Below the pieces are notes generated by a model that saw nothing but the letters and a program-made list of their open reading frames with translations, was not told the DNA's origin and made no database searches. This document shows positions 10,336 through 21,620 of a stretch of DNA of 64,000 bases, in pieces (the first letter of the stretch is position 1; each line of letters opens with the position of its first letter). The stretch is from contig NW_020312903.1 of the NCBI RefSeq assembly GCF_003265705.1, positions 23,562,194 through 23,626,193 of the forward strand, read 5' to 3'. This DNA is from Callorhinus ursinus. Lineage: Eukaryota > Chordata > Mammalia > Carnivora > Otariidae. Made by a program: the position numbers and the translations under genes.

Positions 10336-11614
10336 GTCTAAGCCTGATAGGTTATGTATTCAAGGTAGACACATTTGAGGTTCTTCTTGGCTCAGCCATC
10401 TGAAGTCTTGGATTGCTCTTCATCTTCTCCATTGTCATTCAACCTTGATTGGCTTAACTGTGTCCTCTGGTTCTTTCATTGTGCAAAGTCTTTTCCTGAA
10501 TTCTGGTTCCTCTGGAGATGGCCCTAATCTCTTGATTAGCTCATTAGTAACTTCTTCTGGAATCCAGACCTTGCTCCTGTCTCTCTTATTATGGCTGAGT
10601 GAGTCTTTTAAATGGAAGACTATGAGTCACCTAACTATGAGTCACACCCATCCTTTAAGGATGCACGTATTTTTTACAATAAGGATCACCTCTCCTGCAA
10701 TGTCGGACTCTTTATAATTAAATTTGTTCTGTTTTAGGGGCTGTTTCACAAAGCAAATCCTGGTCTTTTCAGGGTTTCTTGGTGGCTTAGAAGTTCTGGT
10801 CGTTACACAATAGGACATAATTTTTTGGAAATGATAAAATAGGCTGTAATGAGATTCACTAATACTGCTATTGCTTTTCCTGAGTACAACGGCTGGACAC
10901 CATGTGTGGCCTCCAAATATCCATTAGGTTTTTGTCAACATGTAAATGGCATGGAAACATAATGCCAGGTACAAAACTGGGCTGCTGTCCTCAGGGACTT
11001 CATATCTCTATGGCTGCATCACTTCATTCTGTCCCCCAAAACAAGCACTCGTGGAACTCCTCATCATCTAAATACTGAAAACCTTCTTTCAAAACCATTT
11101 AGATCATCCCTGTTGCCACTGAAACGTGGGCAGGACTTGGGACCCTTTGCTTCTTTAATTTATCTTCAAAAAAAAGTAGGGCCTTTTTTCTTTTCTAACT
11201 TTGGTAGAAAGGAAAGTCTCTTTTCTGATGTCTGTTTAGTCTCTAATAATATGTGACTGTAAGCTTGCAGTTCTAGAAAAGGACGGAGTGGGATCAGAAA
11301 GAAGGTTCTTCATTCCCAATAATAAACTGCAGGTACAATGAGTGCAATTCATCACCTCGTTTTGGATGATTTTGAGGTCTATTCATTTGGTTTTGTTATC
11401 CATGTGGCATTGCTACCCTTCATTCACTGCTTGTCAGGTTTTCTTTTCAGCTGAAATCGGCTTAACTGAACTTTATCTCTTTTCTATCATAAGAGCTGTT
11501 ATGACTTAGAGGTTTTTCAGGACACTGTAATGAAATCACTGTCAAACTTTAATATGTTGACAAGCCTTTTTAATATATGAAACTGGGGGCTTTTTTATTC
11601 CTAAAGTTCACCAT

Positions 11615-12112
11615 TATGATAGGCTGAATAACAGTTCCCTCAGATGCCCACATCCTGATCCTTGGAACCAGGGAACATTTACCTTATATGGCACAACGGA
11701 CTTTACAAATGTGATTAAGGGTAAGGATCTTGAGATGAGAAGATTATCGAAGAGGGCCCAATCTAATCACATGAGTCCTTAGAAACAGAGAACCTTTCCT
11801 GGCTGTGGTCAAAAAGAGACAATAGAAGAAGGGTCAGAGGTGCACTAACTTCCTGGCTTTGCAGATAGAGGAGGGGACACAAGCCATGGGGTGCAGGTGG
11901 CCTCTAGAAGATGGAAAAGGCAAGGAAATGGATTCTTACCTGGAGCCTCCAAAAAGGAATGCAACCCTACTGACACCTTGCTGTTAGCCCAGTGAGACCT
12001 GTGTCAGACCTATAATTTACAGAAGTATAAGATAATAACCGTATGTTACTTTTTTAAATGAAGTTTGTTGTAGTTTATTGTGGCAGCGATAGAAAACTAA
12101 TATAACAAGTTG
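11615..12112 (+). mobile_element. MaLR-like solo LTR (MLT1 class)
   Basis: It begins 'GATAGGCTGAATAACAGTTCCC' and contains 'ACTTTACAAATGTGATTAAGG', 'GGATCTTGAGATGAGAAGATTAT' and 'GGTGGCCTCTAGAAGATGG'. It ends 'GGCAGCGATAGAAAACTAATA'. This order and the terminal 'AAACTAATA' match the MaLR LTR class. No internal sequence flanks it, so it is a solo LTR. 10336-11614 on its left holds nothing I can name. Confidence 0.75.
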
Positions 12113-12624
12113 AGAGGATTCTATTGTTTATCTAGGAAGGTTTGAGGATGAGACTCAAATTTAAATAGGTCTGGGAAGTGATCTTTTGGGAAAAATTCAT
12201 GTTTTTTTCCAAACTTCTAAAAGTGATTACTTTGTTCTTCAAAGCAAAAACCTTCAAAAAGTTCAAGTCTTTTTAATTAAAAAAAGGTTAACTTAGAGCG
12301 TATAATCAAAAGATAATAGTTAGGTACAGATGTTTTCGGATCCGTGATAAAATTAGTGAAAATGGATGAAATGTTAGCTTTGAATAATTTTTAAAGTAAG
12401 ATCCATTGCAAAGTTTAATATAATAATGTTCCCTCGTATTTGTAAAGCACTTTTAAGATTATATATATCTTTAAAAATCATATCATCTCCTTCACCCCTT
12501 ACAACCAACCCAATGAAGAGACTAGGGCTCCCAAAGGCTGATTTTTTTTTTCCCCCAAGAACTCAAACCAGGGTCTTCCAACTCAGAACCTGTTGCTCTT
12601 TGTGATGCGTTAGAGAAACAATTT

Positions 12625-12870
12625 AGGATAGTGTTACAGGTACAACCTCTGGAGCCAGACAAACTTGAATCTTGGCTCTGCTACTAGCTGTGTGGTCTTG
12701 GACAAGTTATTGAACCTCTTTGTGTCCTACTTCCTTCCACATAAAGTGGTGAGAATGATGATACCTAGTTCGTAGAGTTCTGAAGATTAAATTGAGTTAC
12801 TATGTGGAAATTGCTTCAAATATGTGCCCAGCACCTATTATGATTAATTCTTAATTATTATTATAGTTTT
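12625..12870 (+). repeat. MIR, nearly full length (sense)
   Basis: 'CTGGAGCCAGACAAACTTGAATC', 'GCTCTGCTACTAGCTGTGTGG', 'TTGGACAAGTTATTGAACCTC' and 'AAATATGTGCCCAGCACC' follow the MIR consensus from head to tail. The stretch at 12425-12610 ('CCCAATGAAGAGACTAGGG', 'AACTCAAACCAGGG') looks like another, more decayed MIR-type piece in the opposite sense. Confidence 0.85.
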
Positions 12871-13689
12871 GTGAAAGGGCTGACATCTAAGTCAGCATCT
12901 AGGTATCAGACTCTTGCCCAGGTTTGCTTACTCGGTGCCCACCATTGCACTACTTGCTGCAGAAGGAAGCCAGACTGCCTTGAGTGCCAGATTTACTTCT
13001 GGAAAGAAGCATACTTACTCTAAGCAACTGGTTCATTCATGAAGAATTTAATCATGTATGAGATGAAAGAGACAGGGGGAATTTCTTTCATTACCACTAT
13101 AAGAGGTAGTCTTGAGATGTGAGATGGGAAACTAATTTCAACATCCTGTACAGTTTACCCCTACTTCTGAAGTCAATAGATGAAATTACACAGAGCTGAA
13201 AAGTTAAACTCGAGAGCTGTAAGTGGAAACATTTTACTAAGGCTCTAGGATAGCGTGAGTCAAAACTATGATTTTTTGAGCTTTCTTTCCAGATACTGAG
13301 ACCAGCTAATGTTGATACACTTGGGCATCTACTTTCCATATGCTGCTTAAAATGAGGAAATAGGCAAAAGGAAGCCCTCAGCCTTGAGATTTGTTGCTGT
13401 TGTTGGGGATGGGGTAATACCGATAGGTTGTTGGAGAGAGGTGAAAGCTATACCTCCTTCTTTCATTTTTCTGTTCAACTCCTTTCTACCATGAGAAAAT
13501 TTTATAGGTGCAGCCTTTATGCTGTACTCTAAGGTCATAACCATCTAGAGCTTCTCTTATCCTGCAGATAGACACCTACTGAGCTCATTACCTCCTCTTT
13601 AAGCCTGTTCTTATGCTGGGATTCCAGCCTCCTGGACCAAAAAGTTAGAAAATTTGGGACTGTCTCTGATTCCTTCTTCTCTACTCCCT

Positions 13690-14235
13690 GTGAATAGTTA
13701 ACCACCATATCCTGCCAATTTACCCTCACATTGTCTCTCTGGCTGGTTCCCTCTTTCTAACTTGTTACATCTCAAGATCAGAAGTCCAATCTCTCTTGTG
13801 ATCTCGCCCTCAATTCCACACTATTCCTGTAATTGTTAAAACTATATTTGATCACACCATTCCCATGTTAAAAGTCTTTAGTGGCTTGCCAACTAAAAAA
13901 ATCCAGACTGTATCATGACCTTCACAGTCGCATCCTAACTTAGCATTTTCCACAAACTCTGTGCTCTACTCATGGTCAATACTCACTATTCCTCACAGAG
14001 AATTTAAAATGCCATGTCTTTGAAATGACTGTCCTTTAGCCTGAAATGCCCTTTCTTTCTTTTCCCATCTTAAGTTTGGTTTAAAAGTCACCTCTTCCCT
14101 GAAGATTTTACTGATGATTTTCTCAGTTAGAACCTTCAGACAGACCTTTCTCTGCCCTGCAGCATTTTCTTTTGTAGTTTTGCAAAGTACGTATCTCTTT
14201 CTTTTCTGGTACTGGAGAACTTTTGTGGTAAGCGA
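13690..14235 (+). repeat. L2 (sense)
   Basis: 'TTAAAAGTCTTTAGTGGCTTGCCA', 'GACTGTCCTTTAGCCTGAAATGCCC', 'AAAAGTCACCTCTTCCCTGAAG' and 'TCTGCCCTGCAGCATTTTC' follow the L2 3' region in order. It may start further left. 12871-13690 otherwise has no recognised element. Confidence 0.7.
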
Positions 14236-14959
14236 ATGACATAAAAACCATATTCCTATGGGAAAATGTGTCTTGAATTCAGAGCTGTTGGCTTCAAGAT
14301 GAACTTTGGGGAGATGTGTGACATGGGAGCTTCTTCCATTACTATTCCATACTCCACTTTAACACCCTGGCACATTGTCACCCCCTGCTTCCCTTAGGCA
14401 CTCCTAATGTCAAATTATGCCAACTTCATGGAAATATAATTGCAAAACAGCTGGGCTGTGAGCAATGATCCTTTTGTGTGAGATATCAAAGAGCCACTGA
14501 AGGCTTTTTCTATTTACAATGAGAATGAGAGAGCAGCAGTTCAAAGCTGGATAATGCAACATGCCTGCAGTTTTCATTTGGACAATTTGGTGTAATTACA
14601 CTGTCTTCTTTCCTAACTACCACAGTGGCCGTGGGTCCTTGTGACCATGGCCTTTCCATTTCAGCCAAAGACTTCTCTTGATAAGAAACAGTCTCATTTC
14701 AGCTGTTTTGTTCAGTCCCTCTGAGCCAGTACCCAGCTTCTGAGTAACTACGGGCTTTATTCCTTTTATTGTTTTTTCTTTGGATAATGCTCACCAAATT
14801 TCAACTTCTGGTGTTGGATGAGGAAAGTAATACTTGTATCAGTTAGGGTTCTGAATTTCAAGTGACTTAAGACCCATTTCAAAATGATGCAGATTGTAAA
14901 GGTAACTTACTGACTTACATGATGGAAAAGTCCAGAAGTAGGGCTGGGTGGCAATGATT

Positions 14960-15670
14960 GTTAATTGTCCCCTGAAATCCATTTCCCCCTACTTTTTAGC
15001 AATAGAACTCCTGAAGTTTTACCTGGGCGCCAGTTCGCCCAGCTGGAAATATTTCTCCCAGTCTGTCTTGCAACTTAGTATGGCCGGATGACTAACCTCT
15101 GGCCATTGGAAGTGAATGGAAGTGGGGAGTGGGAACTCCCCACCATAATTTGAAACAGCGGTCCTCAACGGGGGGCTGTTTTATCTCTCAGACATCTGGC
15201 AATGTCTGGAGACATTTTTGATTGTCATAATTTGGAGGGGAGGTGATGTGGGCATTTGAGTAGGCAGAGGCCAGGGATTTTGTTAAACATCTTACAGTGC
15301 ATAGGACAACCCTCACCAGTAAAGAAGTATCAGGCTCAAAATGTCAGTAGAGCTAAAACTGATAAACAGTGCCTTAATATACGCTTCATGCCCTCCATTC
15401 TTTCTTTTTCTTGCAATTGAGACATGGATATGATAGGAGGGCAGTGAATCAGCTTTTACCTTGCAATGTGAAAACAATCCTCTAGGGGGCCAGCACAAGC
15501 TAGGAAGATCCTGGGTTCCTAAATGAACCACAGCACCAAACCACCTACCAATGTTGTCTACTCACCCACATGTGCCCATGTGGGAGATAAAGAATTTCAA
15601 ACAAAAATTCTGTCTTTTTGAGCCACTGTATTTTTGGAGTCTTTTTGTTACAGCACTTCAGCCTGTTCCC
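14960..15670 (+). mobile_element. Degraded LTR-like repeat, split by a hAT MITE
   Basis: The left half has 'GGAAATATTTCTCCCAGTCTGTCTTGCAA' and 'CTCTGGCCATTGGAAGTGAATG'. The right half ends 'GAGCCACTGTATTTTTGGAG', then 'CTTTTTGTTACAGCACTTCAGCCT'. These are the start and end of one ancient mammalian LTR-type repeat. The element at 15155-15356 separates the halves. A related left-half sequence occurs at 36715-36960. Family name not assigned. Confidence 0.5.
15155..15356 (+). mobile_element. hAT-Charlie-type MITE (MER5/MER20 class)
   Basis: 'GCGGTCCTCAACGGGGGGC', 'GGCAATGTCTGGAGACATTTTTG', 'GGCAGAGGCCAGGGATTTTG' and 'GTGCATAGGACAACCCTCACC' make a near full-length copy of a non-autonomous hAT element. 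It lies inside an older LTR-like repeat. Confidence 0.85.
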
Positions 15671-18600
15671 TGTGTAGCACAGATTCATCAATACCTGCTA
15701 GGTGCCAGGTTTGTCTGTATCACTACTCTGTTTTCTATGGAGTTATCCTCAGATTCCACCTGGTGGCCTCCCCAAGACATCCTGGACTCTTTTTGTAAGG
15801 ATGTAAATGACTCTACTAGCTACAAGTCTCATATCATCACACTATACCACCCAAGGGAAAAGAGTGTCTACATCAGAATTCCTAGGAAAAGTCCCACCTC
15901 ACTCTTACTGGACTAACAATGGTGAAATGTCTACTCTGTTAATCCTTGTGGTGAAGAGAGTGTGATGGGCTATGTTGGCTTAGTCCTGGGTCATGTATAC
16001 ATCCCTAAACCAATCAGGAGGGCCAGGAGTCCTATCTTGGGAGTTGGGGGTAGGCTCAACTCTATTCTAAACACAATGCTAAGAATAGAAGAATTTGGTG
16101 GTTCCTCAAACAGGAATTTGAAGACTCTTACCAAAAGAGTGGGAAGTAGAAGTTGGGAGGCAACTAACCAATGTTTGTAGAGTTTTTCAACCTAGTGTCT
16201 CTTCTCTAGGATCCCATCTCTGTCTAAACTTGGAAGTGTGTATGCATTTCTTTGCAGAGAGATACTTCCTTCCCACTTGAGATCAAATTTCTAGGAATGA
16301 GCCATTGGGCCCTGGTACATGTGGTCCAGCAATGGCAGAGACAGCATAGTTAAATCATACAGAATTAGGAATCAGAGTTTCTTTGCCAACTGCAGCTTTT
16401 TCTTGTGTGCTTATTGAGTAAGCCTGTTTTATCAGTGAGCCAATCATTTAATAGGATACAAATAATTAAATAGTAATAGGGTCCACAGAGCAATTTCCAT
16501 CAGTGGCAGTTACTTGAGGGGGTTTTCATAAATAATTTGCCAGTACTTAGAGAAGACTACACTGAGAAGCTTATGTGTCTTAGAGTTTAAAATGCTCCCT
16601 ATAATGTTATATAAGGACGTAGCATTAAAAATATATTCCGGGAAAATTTTCTGTATGAGCACACAATTTAAAAATGAATTTACATTCGTTAAATGCAGTG
16701 TTTGCTAGAAGAAAACAACATTAGATAAATGACTGCCACAGAGGAAATCAACTTCATTTTAATGAGACAGACCATAAAATAGCAAGGGCTGATTTAGTTC
16801 ATTAATGGTGGCAAAGTGCTTTGAGGAGACAAAAATGTAAATGCAAAATGCTATTATTGTGGATTAACTGGAAAACATTTTTGGTCGTGGTGGAGGAAGC
16901 CACTGAATTCCAACAATCATTTCTAACATTGCCAAATGGATTGTACATGACTGCCAGCCTCTTGATTAAAAACGTAGGCATGTATGTCCCAGAACTGGGG
17001 AATGAGGACACGTCAAAGAACACTCTCACTGAGGCGGTGTGTTTCCGGGCACCTGCAAGAGCGGAGTGATGGTCTGAGCGCCACACTTGGTAGAAGAAGG
17101 AGCTGGTCATCTTGCAAAACCCGTCTTTTCTCTTTGGTTTTTAAGGTGAAATTCTTCATCTATAATTCACCCTTCTTTTCCCTGTACTTTGGAAAATCTT
17201 TCAGGAAGGGCAAACATATGAGAGCAGGAGCAGTAGTAATTATGGTTGATTCTTTCTGGATGACTACAAAGAGTTCGGTGGAATGGCCAAGTATAAACTG
17301 TTTGTATGAACTGAATAACAAAAACAGTCAAAGGATTCAGTAAAGTAAACAAAATTGCAAACGGTAAATTGGACTTGACTTTTTTGTCTTTTCTGGAGAT
17401 TTGGGCTTCGCCTCTTATTTATGCCAGATGAAAGGTCATTAGTGAGATATTTATTCCTCTTTTTTTCTTCTTCTTCTTCTTTTTTTTTTACAGTAGTATT
17501 AGACATTTGTACTCGATGAGACACCATTGGTGGCATTGTTACTTGGTATGAGTGTGAGGACTTTTAAGCACACGGAATATGACAAATGGATGCTACTCCT
17601 TCTCCACATAGAGGTAGTTTCCCGGCAATTCAACATGTGGTGAAAATGCAAACAATGTGAGATTAGGGGTGCTTTTACACATAATATTACTAAATAGAGT
17701 TAGTGCTCTGCAGTGGGGTGACCTCCGGCTCACTCAGCTCTCAGGTTGGTTTGGCCAGAATCAATTTTACTCTCATTAACTCCCTATCTCTTGCACATAC
17801 TTGCTTTAAAATGTCTGTATGTCTTCTAAACATTATGCTGTCTAAGCATTAGAAAGTTTATGGACTGAGACTGCCTTATAATAATTGAGGGAGTGATTTG
17901 GAAATGTTTCCAGATGGAGTGAAGGAATCTCTCTCCCAGTCTTCATTTTGACTGTTTCTAGAACTTGTCAAGTATCTGGGTGTCTTTCCTAGGGAGTGAG
18001 GGAATGGCCCCTAAGTGTCTTAGCTGGAAATGTCTCAGTGCTTCTTTCTCTGCTTGAAAAAGAAAATACGTTAATATTTTCAGGGAAGGGTTTCTTTCCT
18101 CTTGCTCTGCTTCTTCCTGTGTTTAAGTGAAATTGTTGAGCCTGTGGCCCTAGAAAGGATTAATGAAGCAGCTTTCATTTTCCCCTTAGAAAAAGAGATA
18201 ATGATTTTAAGAATCACAATATTGTTGGTAACTCATACTTCCCAACTTTGGTTTGAGATTTTATAGTATGAATAATGCATGTCCTTTCAAAAAAAAAAAA
18301 CTGAGCACCCCGGTTGGCTTGTTATTAAATTTCTTTATTTGAATGTTGATTTCCCTTATCCTTCAAGAGAGAGATTTCATTTTGGTTTGTTGATGGCCAA
18401 ATATGGGTCTTTTTCATAAAGCTGTGACACTGTTCGAGATCAGCTGGTGCTCTGCGCGTCAAGAAGATAAGGAGCTTTGCAGGAGAGATCCACTTCTACC
18501 TTGGTAATCTGGTTTTCTTACAATATTGTAAAGAGAATAAAAATAAGCTATGACTTCAATATTACACTGCGTGTAGGAAAATGACATGAAGTAATATAAT

Positions 18601-19044
18601 TCCGTGGTGATTTTACTGCTTTTTATGAAGCAATTTGTGATTAAAGTCAGTCACCACATATCAGTATTTCGAGTCTCAGTAAAAACTCACAATGTTATTG
18701 TGTACACCGATATCTTTGGCATTGATATCACCTAAGATACTTCCTCCCTAAATCTGGGAAGAGTGAGAGTTGGGGTGTTAGAGTCAGCCAAACTCTCTGT
18801 ATAGAAGATTTAATGGTTGCTGTGAAATGGCTTAAGTCTTTGCAGGATTTCAGAGGCACACACCACATTGCCACAGAGATGGCCCAGATGTAAAAAGAGG
18901 AGGGCTAGTCTTGTTTTTCCCAATTTTCTATTTTCTTGAATCACAGATACTCCATAGGCTGACACCTTTCACCTTGAAGACTTTTGACCTAAGGTAACTT
19001 AAGTGGTTATTCCATTTTCCTTGGTATTATTCCTTAGTTCTGGG
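15671..19044. other. Single-copy intron sequence, no gene recognised
   Basis: About 3.4 kb without a confident repeat. It includes a 15551-15916 plus-strand open frame with no recognisable domain, a pyrimidine/TTC tract at 17459-17491 and an A-run at 18289-18300. 16450-16830 is AT-rich with few decayed repeat signatures and would be a reasonable place to test for conserved noncoding sequence. I see no splice-bounded exon. Confidence 0.5.
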
Positions 19045-19230
19045 GTACAGCATCCATTCATTGATTCATTCCTTCACTCATGCAGTTACTCACTCACAGA
19101 GGGCCTGTTAGGTGCCAGGTATTTATCTTTCAGCCAGCATCCGGTTGCATCCTGTCCCCATGCTTGACACAGAGCCTGACACATGATAGGGATCCAGTAA
19201 ATATTTGCCTAATGCCTGAATGAATCAGCA
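19045..19230. repeat. L2 3'-end fragments, head-to-head
   Basis: 19045-19125 reads as antisense L2 end ('TTCATTCCTTCACTCA', 'GGGCCTGTTAGGTGCCAGG'). 19130-19225 reads as sense L2 end ('GACACAGAGCCTGACACATGATAGGGATCCAG', then 'TAAATATTTGCC'). 19231-20544 to the right contains no recognised gene or repeat. Confidence 0.55.
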
Positions 19231-20544
19231 AAGTATACATATCTATTGAGCAATTCTTAGGGAAGAGAGTGAGGGGATACCGAAAACTATGGAAGCCAGT
19301 TTGTTCTTTAAAGAGCGTGCAGTTGGGTTGGGAAGAGAAGACAGACATTTCTGAGTTAGGTTTGAACCAACGCACGTATCTGTGGTAGGAAAGGTAACAA
19401 GACAGTGCATGTTTTCTTGCTAAATGATTTGCACAGCGGTGACTGTAAGAGGGCTTCACAGAGGACAAACACCCTTCACTCAGCTGGAAATGCTTAGTTT
19501 GAATTCAAGTGTCTACCATGAAGGAGTCCAAACACATGTCACAAAGAGAGAACTGACCTTTTGTTAATACTAAAAAGTCCTCAGCTCCCATGCCTTGTTA
19601 TCCCTTCACCTCCATAGATAGATGTGCAATTTCATAAAATGTAAATACAATGGTATTTGCAGTGTTAATGCTTATGTAGAGTGAGAAAGAGGTCACTGAG
19701 ATGGACAATCCAAAAATGGATTGTCTTTCTTTCAGCTTGTTTTTTCCTCGGGCCTTTTCCAGTCTTTCTGAGCATAATGGAATTTCATGGTTAACCTAAT
19801 GTGTTTCTCATAAATAGGTAATGCATACATTTTAAGATGGTTTCAGTGAAATGGAATTTTGTGTGATATGCAGGATTTTATAAATTATAGGATTAGGCCG
19901 GCCTGTAACATTTTGCAGTGCCCAGGTTAAGACTACAAATGAAAGTCCATACACAGTATGTCTAAATTGTTAAGAGTTATATATGCACATATATATGAAT
20001 TTTCTATCCTCATATTTTAATAAATACACATTCATAGCGACCCAGAAACCCAGCTCTAAATTGAGAACTCTCAGACTTCTTGGGGGTCCGGCCGTGGACG
20101 CTGGCAGTGTGGGAGAGTTGTGCTGCCAGGCCCCCCCTCCCACTCTTCTTCAGCTCCGATGTGCATTTCACATATTTATATGGGGATGCCCCAGCCCACA
20201 TGGCCAAGTTCTATTCACCAGTCCCCAAAACCTCCTTCTTAACCACCCTTCAGCTATGGGGTATGACCAGCCTTCAGGTGCTCAGACTTGGGGAATAAGT
20301 CTTAACATGAAGCAACTTGGGGTCATTTTGACAGGGAACTTTGGGTCTCAGGTACTCAGAGCCTGGTCTAGAATGGAGAGTTGGGTGCAGCCTCTAGATG
20401 AGTAAGTTCTATTGCTCTTGTGGACTCCTCATCCCTTGGAAGTGTAGCTAGGGGAGGACCAGAGTGGGGCCCTCTAAACTCTGGGCTCCAGCGCAGGAGC
20501 CCTTCTTGTCCACATCGAAGGGCTGCGCTGCACATTCTTTTTTT

Positions 20545-20990
20545 AAATTGAAGTATAGTTGGTACACATACTAGTTTCAGGTGTACAATATAAAGATTTG
20601 ACAGTTCTATATATTATGTAATGTTCACCACAGTAAGTGTAGTTACCATTTGTCACCATACAACATTATTACAATATTATTGACTATATTCCCTGTGCTG
20701 TACTTTTTATCCCTATGACTTATTTTATAACTGGAAGCTTGTCCTTTTTTTTGTTTAAGTAATCTCTGTACCCAGTGTCGGACTTGAACTCATGATCCTG
20801 AGATCAAGAGTCACATGTTCCACTAACTGAGACAGCCAGATGTCCCAAATCTTGTACCTCTTAATCCCCTTCAGCTATTTCACCCATCCCCCAACCCCCT
20901 CTGCTCTGGCAACCATCAGTTTGTTCTCTGCATTTATGATTCTGCTTCTGTTTTTTGTTGTTGTTTGTTTGTTCCGTACTGCATATTCTT
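20545..20990 (-). mobile_element. L1 3' end (antisense), split by a short SINE
   Basis: Starts 'TTGAAGTATAGTTGGTACAC', runs through 'AATGTTCACCACAGTAAGTG' and 'ACTATATTCCCTGTGCTG', and resumes after the SINE with 'CAACCATCAGTTTGTTCTCTG'. This is the L1 3'UTR read backwards. 3' end only. Confidence 0.88.
20745..20847 (-). mobile_element. Short Carnivora SINE nested in L1 (antisense)
   Basis: 'GACTTGAACTCATGATCCTGAGATCAAGAGTCACATG' and 'AACTGAGACAGCCAGATG' are the reversed head of the short tRNA-derived SINE form. It lies between the two L1 pieces. TSD not clear. Confidence 0.75.
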
Positions 20991-21004
20991 TCCATTTTTT
21001 AAAC

Positions 21005-21170
21005 AGTTCTTAGCAGGCACTGTACTGTTTACTGTCTTTAGTTTATCTCCTTTATTCTTCATGGTCACCCTGAGAGGTAGGCCTATTACCTCCACTTTAC
21101 AGCTGAGGAACCTGAGTCTAATTGGTTCATGATCACACAATTAATATTAGTTGTCATAGAAGTCCTATGG
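21005..21170 (-). repeat. MIR (antisense)
   Basis: 'GCAGGCACTGTACTGTTTACTG', 'ATGGTCACCCTGAGAGGTAGG' and 'TTACAGCTGAGGAACCTGAG' then 'CATGATCACACA' follow the reversed MIR consensus. Confidence 0.75.
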
Positions 21171-21339
21171 CTTGGAACAGTTATCTTAATTCAAAATTCA
21201 TAAACTTTATCAGTGTTAGACTATATACATTCTTCAAGGAGGGATGATTAAAACATGATATATAACTTAGATTGTTTCCAGTTCAGTAGTTATACTGTGA
21301 TTTAAATGTTTCTGTTTCTTAACTAGAGTACTGGACCCT

Positions 21340-21620
21340 GAATGATGTGTCTCATACCTGCCTCTCCAGTATCATCTCTCAGGATACTCCCCCATGCTGC
21401 TTCTGCTCCAGCCCCCTGGCCTTTCAGCTCGTTGGATACGCAGTGTGCTCTCCCCTCTTGGGGCTTCATGCCTGGAAGGCCTCTTCCTCTTCATGCCTTA
21501 CTCACACCTCTTTAATGAAGCTCAGCTCTAATACCACTTTTTCTGGAAACACTTTGACTCTCCATTTTAAAGCAGCTTCTCCTTTTATAATCCTCATAAA
21601 TGATCTCTCTAATCCACTAA
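21340..21620 (+). repeat. L2 (sense)
   Basis: 'TGCTGCTTCTGCTCCAGCC', 'CTTCATGCCTGGAAGGCC', 'CTCAGCTCTAATACCACTTTTTCTGGAAACACTTTGACTC' keep L2 order. The plus-strand ORF here is a chance frame. Confidence 0.6.

Noticed and set aside
15551..15916. 121-codon plus-strand frame
   Set aside because: Begins within the tail of an LTR-like repeat. No domain, splice sites or codon bias seen.
18289..18340. A12 run followed by 'GAGCACCCCGGTTGGCTTG', resembling a SINE head
   Set aside because: Too short and too diverged to be called a Carnivora SINE; no tail or TSD in the expected order.
19983..20405. 140-codon plus-strand frame
   Set aside because: Overlapped by two further frames, with low-complexity Pro/Ser/Leu content and no domain. 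Chance frame.
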